Assembly: GCA_945485625.1 (NCBI GenBank)
Contig: CALYSH010000028.1
Span: 1-10,768, forward strand
DNA length: 10,768 nt
Direction of reading: 5' to 3'
From: an uncultured Lachnospiraceae bacterium
Lineage (GTDB): Bacteria; Bacillota; Clostridia; Lachnospirales; Lachnospiraceae
Each line of letters begins with the position of its first letter. The first letter of the stretch is position 1. Shown here piece by piece: positions 6,549 through 10,768 of the stretch. Made by a program: the position numbers and the translations under genes. The notes beneath the pieces were generated by a model, which searched no databases, had not been told where the DNA came from, and saw only the letters and a program-made list of their open reading frames with translations.

Positions 6549-7634
6549 TTATTTCATATTTTCAGCTTCAAATTTCTTCATAAACGCAACAAGCTTCTCA
6601 ACACCTTCGATGGGCATAGCATTGTAGATACTTGCTCTCATACCGCCAACCGTTCTGTGTCCCTTCAGATTTTCAAAACCGGCAGCCTTCGCTTCCTTGA
6701 CAAACTTTGCATCCAGTTCCTCGTCACCGGTTACAAACGGAACATTCATCAGGGAACGGTCTTCCTTTCTCACAGTACCCTTGAACAGCTTGCTTTCATC
6801 CAGATAATCATACAGAATCTTAGCCTTCTTCTCATTGCGTTCCTTCATTACTTCCAGACCGCCCATCTTCTTTAACCATTTGAAGACCTTGCCGCATACA
6901 TAAATACCATATGCAGGAGGAGTATTATACATGGAGCCGTTATCTGCATGAATCTTATACTTTAACATGGTAGGAGTTCCGGGAAGGACATCCTCGGTAA
7001 TCAGATCCTCACGAATAATAACAATAACAACACCAGCAGGTCCGATGTTCTTCTGGACGCCACCGTAGATGACACCATATTTGGTTACATCCACAGGCTC
7101 GGAAAGGAAACAACTGGACACATCTGCTACCAACGGCTTACCCTTTGTATTCGGCAAAGTCTTGAACTTGGTTCCGTAAATGGTATTGTTCTCGCAAATG
7201 TAAACGTAGTCGGCATCCTCACTGATGGGAAGATCGGAGCAATCAGGGATATAGGAAAAAGTCTTATCCTCAGAAGAAGCAATCTTGTTTGCCTTACCGT
7301 AAATACAAGCTTCCTGATATGCCTTCTTCGCCCACTGACCGGTTACAATGTAATCAGCCACCTTGTTCTTCATCAGGTTCATAGGGATCATTGCAAACTG
7401 CTGGCTTGCTCCGCCCTGTAAGAACAGAACCTTATAGTTGTCAGGAATATTCATTAATTCTCTTAAATCTGCCTCAGCCTCATCAATAATTGTCTGATAA
7501 GCCTTGGATCTGTGGCTCATTTCCATAACAGACATACCTGTGCCCTTATAATCAAGCATCTCGTCTGCTACTTCCTGCAAAACCTCCTCAGGCAATACTG
7601 CGGGGCCTGCAGAGAAATTGTAAACTCTACCCAT
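6549..7634 (-). CDS. serC: Phosphoserine aminotransferase
   Basis: This PLP enzyme transfers an amino group from glutamate to 3-phosphohydroxypyruvate to give O-phosphoserine, the second step of serine synthesis; it often also serves pyridoxal phosphate synthesis. The 361-residue protein opens with the family start YNFSAGPAVLP (5-15). It carries MSHRSK (39-44) with the substrate-binding His-Arg pair, GGASQQF (74-80), and GGVQKNIGPAG (191-201), where Lys195 should form the Schiff base with PLP. GHRTVGGMRASIYNA (325-339) contains the C-terminal phosphate-contacting residues. The ATG at 7634 is chosen because a perfect AAGGAGG lies eight bases upstream and the family begins there. It is the first gene of the serine cluster and has its own candidate promoter. 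Confidence 0.97.
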   Translation of the reverse strand: MGRVYNFSAGPAVLPEEVLQEVADEMLDYKGTGMSVMEMSHRSKAYQTIIDEAEADLRELMNIPDNYKVLFLQGGASQQFAMIPMNLMKNKVADYIVTGQWAKKAYQEACIYGKANKIASSEDKTFSYIPDCSDLPISEDADYVYICENNTIYGTKFKTLPNTKGKPLVADVSSCFLSEPVDVTKYGVIYGGVQKNIGPAGVVIVIIREDLITEDVLPGTPTMLKYKIHADNGSMYNTPPAYGIYVCGKVFKWLKKMGGLEVMKERNEKKAKILYDYLDESKLFKGTVRKEDRSLMNVPFVTGDEELDAKFVKEAKAAGFENLKGHRTVGGMRASIYNAMPIEGVEKLVAFMKKFEAENMK

Positions 7635-7692
7635 GTTTATATCCTCCTTATTGTTTCGTTCCATTTATGAATCATTTTAAACCATTAGGTAT

Positions 7693-7721
7693 AGAATAAG
7701 CTTTCATCCCCCGTTCGTCAA
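7693..7721 (-). promoter_or_regulatory. Candidate promoter of the serine operon with overlapping inverted repeat
   Basis: On the minus strand, TTGACG (7721-7716) and TATTCT (7698-7693) are 17 bases apart. The first matches consensus at five of six positions, the second at four. An imperfect inverted repeat, TTCGT/ACGAA with outer CCG/CGG (7711-7731), covers the -35 and could be an operator. The predicted start would give a leader of about 50 bases. No T-box or other known riboswitch fits in the short space. Confidence 0.5.
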
Positions 7722-7754
7722 TACGAATCGGTAAAAAGTTTCTTTTTTCGCAGA

Positions 7755-9440
7755 TTATTGCTCTCCCTTTTTCTTTAAATCGTCCCCGTCAAACACATCG
7801 CTGATGGGAGCGCCCGCCGGAACCATAGGAAATACCTTGTCATCCTCAGGAATCATACATTCAATCACAACAGGTTTCTTTAAAGCAATTGCTTTTTCAA
7901 TTGCAGGTCCAACCTCTTCCCTGGTGGTCACACGAATCGCTTCGCATCCCAGTCCCTCTGCAACCTTACAGAAATCCACCCGGTCATTTAACACCGTCTG
8001 GGAATAACGCTTGCCGTAGAACAAAGTCTGCCACTGACGAACCATACCTAACACATGATTATTGATAACAACCTGAATAATCGGAATGTTATATCTGCTT
8101 GCGGTTGCAAGTTCATTCATGTTCATACGAAAGCACCCGTCACCTGCAATATTGATGCAGAGCTTATCCGGCTGGCCAACCTGTGCACCGATACAGGCGC
8201 CAAGGCCGTAGCCCATGGTACCAAGTCCGCCGGAAGAAAGGAAGGTTCTTGGAGCGGTGTACTTGTAATACTGTGCGGCCCACATCTGATGCTGTCCTAC
8301 ATCCGTGGTAATAATCGCCTCACCCTTGGTAACACGGTCAATTTCTTCTATTACATAAGGGCAGGACAGCTGGGTGTCATCATACTTCAAAGGATATTTT
8401 GCTTTCATTTCCTGAATGGTATCCATCCACTCCCGGTTTTCCTTCTTCTCAATCATTGTATTCAATTTGGAAAGCACCTGCTTCAGGTCTCCTACCAGGC
8501 TTGCATCCACATGAATGTTCTTGTTAATCTCCGCCTTATCGATATCAATATGGATTACCCTTGCATTCTCAGCAAAGCGCTTGGGATTTCCGATAACACG
8601 ATCAGAAAATCTGGCACCCAGTGCAATCAGCAGATCACACTGACTTACCCCCAGATTGGAGGTCTTGGTACCATGCATACCAATCATGCCGGTATATCTG
8701 GGGCTATAGCCGTCAAAGGCGCCCTTTGCCATCAGGGTATCGCATACCGGTGCATCAATGAGCTCCGCAAACTCAGCCACTTCCTTGGAAGCTCCGGAAA
8801 TCACGCAGCCGCCGCCAAGGTAAATATAGGGCTTCTTTGCTTCACGAATGAATTCCGCAACCTTCTCTAACTCCTCGGTCGTGCATTCGAAAGGCAGCTC
8901 CTCCTGCTCAGGCTTTACGGGTTCATACTCGCATGTTGCCGCCGTAACATCCTTTGTAATATCCACCAGTACAGGACCGGGTCTTCCGCTTCGGGCAATC
9001 CGGAAGGCCTTGCGAATGGTAGATGCAAGATCCTTTACATTTTTTACGATATAGCCATGCTTTGTAATCGGCATGGTCACACCTGCGATATCAATCTCCT
9101 GGAAGGTATCCTTTCCAAGCAGGGGCAGGTTCACATTTGCGGTAATGGCAACCATGGGAACGGAGTCCATATATGCGGTTGCAATACCGGTAACCAGGTT
9201 TGTGGCACCGGGTCCGCTGGTGGCCATGCATACACCCACCTTACCAGTAGCTCTTGCATAGCCATCCGCAGCATGGGCAGCTCCCTGCTCATGGGAAGTT
9301 AAAATATGTCTGATTTCATCGCTGTGTTTATACAGAGCATCATAGATATTCAAAATGGTACCGCCGGGATAACCGAAAACGGTATCTACGCCCTGCTCCT
9401 TTAAACATTCTACAACTATTTCTGAACCGTTTAAAAGCAT
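7755..9440 (-). CDS. ilvB: Acetolactate synthase, large catalytic subunit
   Basis: This thiamine-diphosphate enzyme condenses two pyruvates to 2-acetolactate, or pyruvate with 2-oxobutyrate, at the entry to valine, leucine and isoleucine synthesis. The 561-residue protein has the full three-domain layout. The N-terminal pyrimidine-binding domain carries the catalytic Glu51 in SHEQGAAHAADGYAR (49-63) and GYPGG (23-27). The central domain lies at about 190-330. The C-terminal domain has the ThDP/magnesium motif from GDG (433-435) to NN (460-461). The MVRQWQ stretch (466-471) is typical of anabolic synthases rather than other ThDP enzymes. A GGAGG site seven bases upstream fixes the start. It follows ilvD by 37 bases, so the two are very likely co-transcribed. 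The regulatory subunit gene ilvN does not follow it. Confidence 0.97.
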   Translation of the reverse strand: MLLNGSEIVVECLKEQGVDTVFGYPGGTILNIYDALYKHSDEIRHILTSHEQGAAHAADGYARATGKVGVCMATSGPGATNLVTGIATAYMDSVPMVAITANVNLPLLGKDTFQEIDIAGVTMPITKHGYIVKNVKDLASTIRKAFRIARSGRPGPVLVDITKDVTAATCEYEPVKPEQEELPFECTTEELEKVAEFIREAKKPYIYLGGGCVISGASKEVAEFAELIDAPVCDTLMAKGAFDGYSPRYTGMIGMHGTKTSNLGVSQCDLLIALGARFSDRVIGNPKRFAENARVIHIDIDKAEINKNIHVDASLVGDLKQVLSKLNTMIEKKENREWMDTIQEMKAKYPLKYDDTQLSCPYVIEEIDRVTKGEAIITTDVGQHQMWAAQYYKYTAPRTFLSSGGLGTMGYGLGACIGAQVGQPDKLCINIAGDGCFRMNMNELATASRYNIPIIQVVINNHVLGMVRQWQTLFYGKRYSQTVLNDRVDFCKVAEGLGCEAIRVTTREEVGPAIEKAIALKKPVVIECMIPEDDKVFPMVPAGAPISDVFDGDDLKKKGEQ

Positions 9441-9477
9441 TCCTTTTCCTCCAAACCAAGTATCTTTTCTGTTTCAC

Positions 9478-10768
9478 TTATGAGTGCTTCGGGATTTCCA
9501 AAACAGCTCCTCTGTTACCGCTGGTTACCATCTCACGGTATCTGGAAAGATATCCGGTAGTTACCTTAGGCTCTCTGGGCTGCCACTTTGCACGACGTGC
9601 TTCCATTTCCTCATCGGAAACCTTGATATCAAGCTTCATCTCAGGAATATTGATACTGATAATATCACCTTCCTCAACAAGAGCAATGGGTCCTCCCACT
9701 GCAGCTTCCGGGGAAACATGACCGATGGAAGCACCCCTGGATGCACCGGAGAAACGTCCGTCTGTAATCAGTGCCACGGTGGAACCAAGTCCCATGCCTG
9801 CAATTGCAGAGGTAGGATTTAACATCTCACGCATACCGGGACCACCCTTCGGTCCCTCATAACGAATCACAACTACATCACCGGCAACAATCTTTCCACC
9901 CTTAATTGCTGCAATGGCATCCTCCTCACAGTCAAATACGCGGGCCGGCCCTTCATGTACCATCATTTCCTCAACCACTGCGGAACGCTTTACAACGGAG
10001 CCGTCAGGAGCAAGATTTCCCTTAAGAACAGCCAGACCGCCGGTCTTGGAATAAGGATTCTCTACCGGGCGGATTACTTCGGGATTTTTATTATATGCAT
10101 GAGCAATATTCTCGCCAATGGTCTTGCCGGTTACCGTCATGCAATCCGTATTCAACAGATTGATGTCTGCCAGTTCCTTCATGACAGCATATACACCGCC
10201 TGCCTCATTTAAATCTTCCATATAGGTAGGACCGGCAGGAGCAAGATGGCAGAGATTCGGAGTCTTCTCGCTGATGGGATTTGCAAAGCTGATATCAAAA
10301 TCAAAGCCAATCTCATGTGCAATCGCAGGCAAATGAAGCATGGAGTTGGTGGAGCAGCCAAGTGCCATATCAACAGTCAAAGCATTCATAATTGCTTCCT
10401 TGGTGATGATATCCCGGGCACGGATATTCTTGCGGAACAGCTCCATAACAGCCATACCGGCATGTTTTGCCAGCTTAATTCTCTCGGAATAAACCGCAGG
10501 GATGGTACCGTTTCCGCCAAGGCCCATACCAAGTGCCTCCGTTAAGCAGTTCATGGAGTTGGCGGTGTACATACCGGAACAGGAACCGCAGGTAGGGCAT
10601 ACCTTGTTTTCAAACTCACAAACATCCTCCTCCGTCATGGTCCCTGCCGCATAAGAGCCCACTGCTTCAAACATGGAAGAAAGGCTTCTCTTCTGTCCCT
10701 TTACACGGCCGGCAAGCATGGGGCCGCCGGATACAAAGACCGTAGGAAGATTTAGTCTTGCTGCAGCC
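9478..10768 (-). CDS. ilvD: Dihydroxyacid dehydratase, N-terminus cut by window edge
   Basis: IlvD dehydrates 2,3-dihydroxy acids to 2-oxo acids, the shared third step of valine and isoleucine synthesis, using an iron-sulfur cluster. About 429 C-terminal residues are visible of a usual length near 555. The frame continues to the right edge as AAARLNLPTVFVSGGPM, so the first in-frame ATG at 10719 is internal and not the true start. Motifs are CPTCGSCSGMYTANSMNCL (a cluster-ligand region), GCSTNSMLHL, EGPKGGPGMREM, and GRFSGASRGASIGHVSPEA near the C-terminal domain. The other cluster cysteine region lies at or beyond the edge. It stops 37 bases before ilvB on the same strand. Its promoter and any leader control lie outside the window. 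Confidence 0.96.
   Translation of the reverse strand, partial: AAARLNLPTVFVSGGPMLAGRVKGQKRSLSSMFEAVGSYAAGTMTEEDVCEFENKVCPTCGSCSGMYTANSMNCLTEALGMGLGGNGTIPAVYSERIKLAKHAGMAVMELFRKNIRARDIITKEAIMNALTVDMALGCSTNSMLHLPAIAHEIGFDFDISFANPISEKTPNLCHLAPAGPTYMEDLNEAGGVYAVMKELADINLLNTDCMTVTGKTIGENIAHAYNKNPEVIRPVENPYSKTGGLAVLKGNLAPDGSVVKRSAVVEEMMVHEGPARVFDCEEDAIAAIKGGKIVAGDVVVIRYEGPKGGPGMREMLNPTSAIAGMGLGSTVALITDGRFSGASRGASIGHVSPEAAVGGPIALVEEGDIISINIPEMKLDIKVSDEEMEARRAKWQPREPKVTTGYLSRYREMVTSGNRGAVLEIPKHS

Noticed and set aside
7635..7754. T-box or other riboswitch leader before serC
   Set aside because: The gap is too short and no T-box sequence or antiterminator/terminator pair was seen.
8055..8870. Plus-strand open frame of 271 codons
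   Set aside because: It lies wholly antisense within ilvB, whose motifs are complete; it shows no domain and no start signal.
1..10768. Mobile elements, CRISPR arrays, prophage or toxin-antitoxin genes
   Set aside because: No transposase, integrase, spaced direct repeats or phage genes were found; the window is core metabolism and channels.

Overview
The window looks like a stretch of chromosome from a low-to-mid GC Clostridia bacterium, most likely a Lachnospiraceae relative. This rests on the protein sequences, strong AAGGAGG-type ribosome binding sites, and a serC-serA-DUF1015 gene order that I associate with that group. All supported genes lie on the minus strand, so transcription runs from high to low coordinates. 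No phage, transposon, CRISPR array or plasmid function was seen. The region reads as core metabolism plus two small membrane proteins.

Reading in the direction of transcription, the right-hand end holds a branched-chain amino acid pair: ilvD (dihydroxyacid dehydratase, cut by the window edge) and ilvB (acetolactate synthase large subunit), 37 bases apart. No ilvN regulatory subunit follows. After about 120 bases with a plausible promoter comes a serine cluster: serC (phosphoserine aminotransferase), serA (3-phosphoglycerate dehydrogenase with a C-terminal ACT domain), an unrecognised 92-residue protein, and a DUF1015 family protein. These supply the first two steps of the phosphorylated serine pathway. 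No recognisable phosphoserine phosphatase (serB) is present, which makes the two uncharacterised members of the cluster the most interesting part of the window.

Next is a non-coding stretch of about 180 bases with an unusually GC-rich, hairpin-rich core. It precedes a small-conductance mechanosensitive channel gene (MscS family). A threonine tRNA gene (anticodon CGT) with its own near-consensus promoter follows. Only 33 bases after the tRNA comes a second membrane protein, which has three repeated transmembrane modules and an MscS-like final helix. A strong intrinsic terminator closes that unit.

A candidate promoter immediately beyond the terminator leads to argH (argininosuccinate lyase, last step of arginine synthesis). 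The first seven codons of another gene, with a good ribosome binding site, run off the left edge. Functionally the window combines isoleucine/valine, serine and arginine biosynthesis with osmotic-stress channels and one tRNA.
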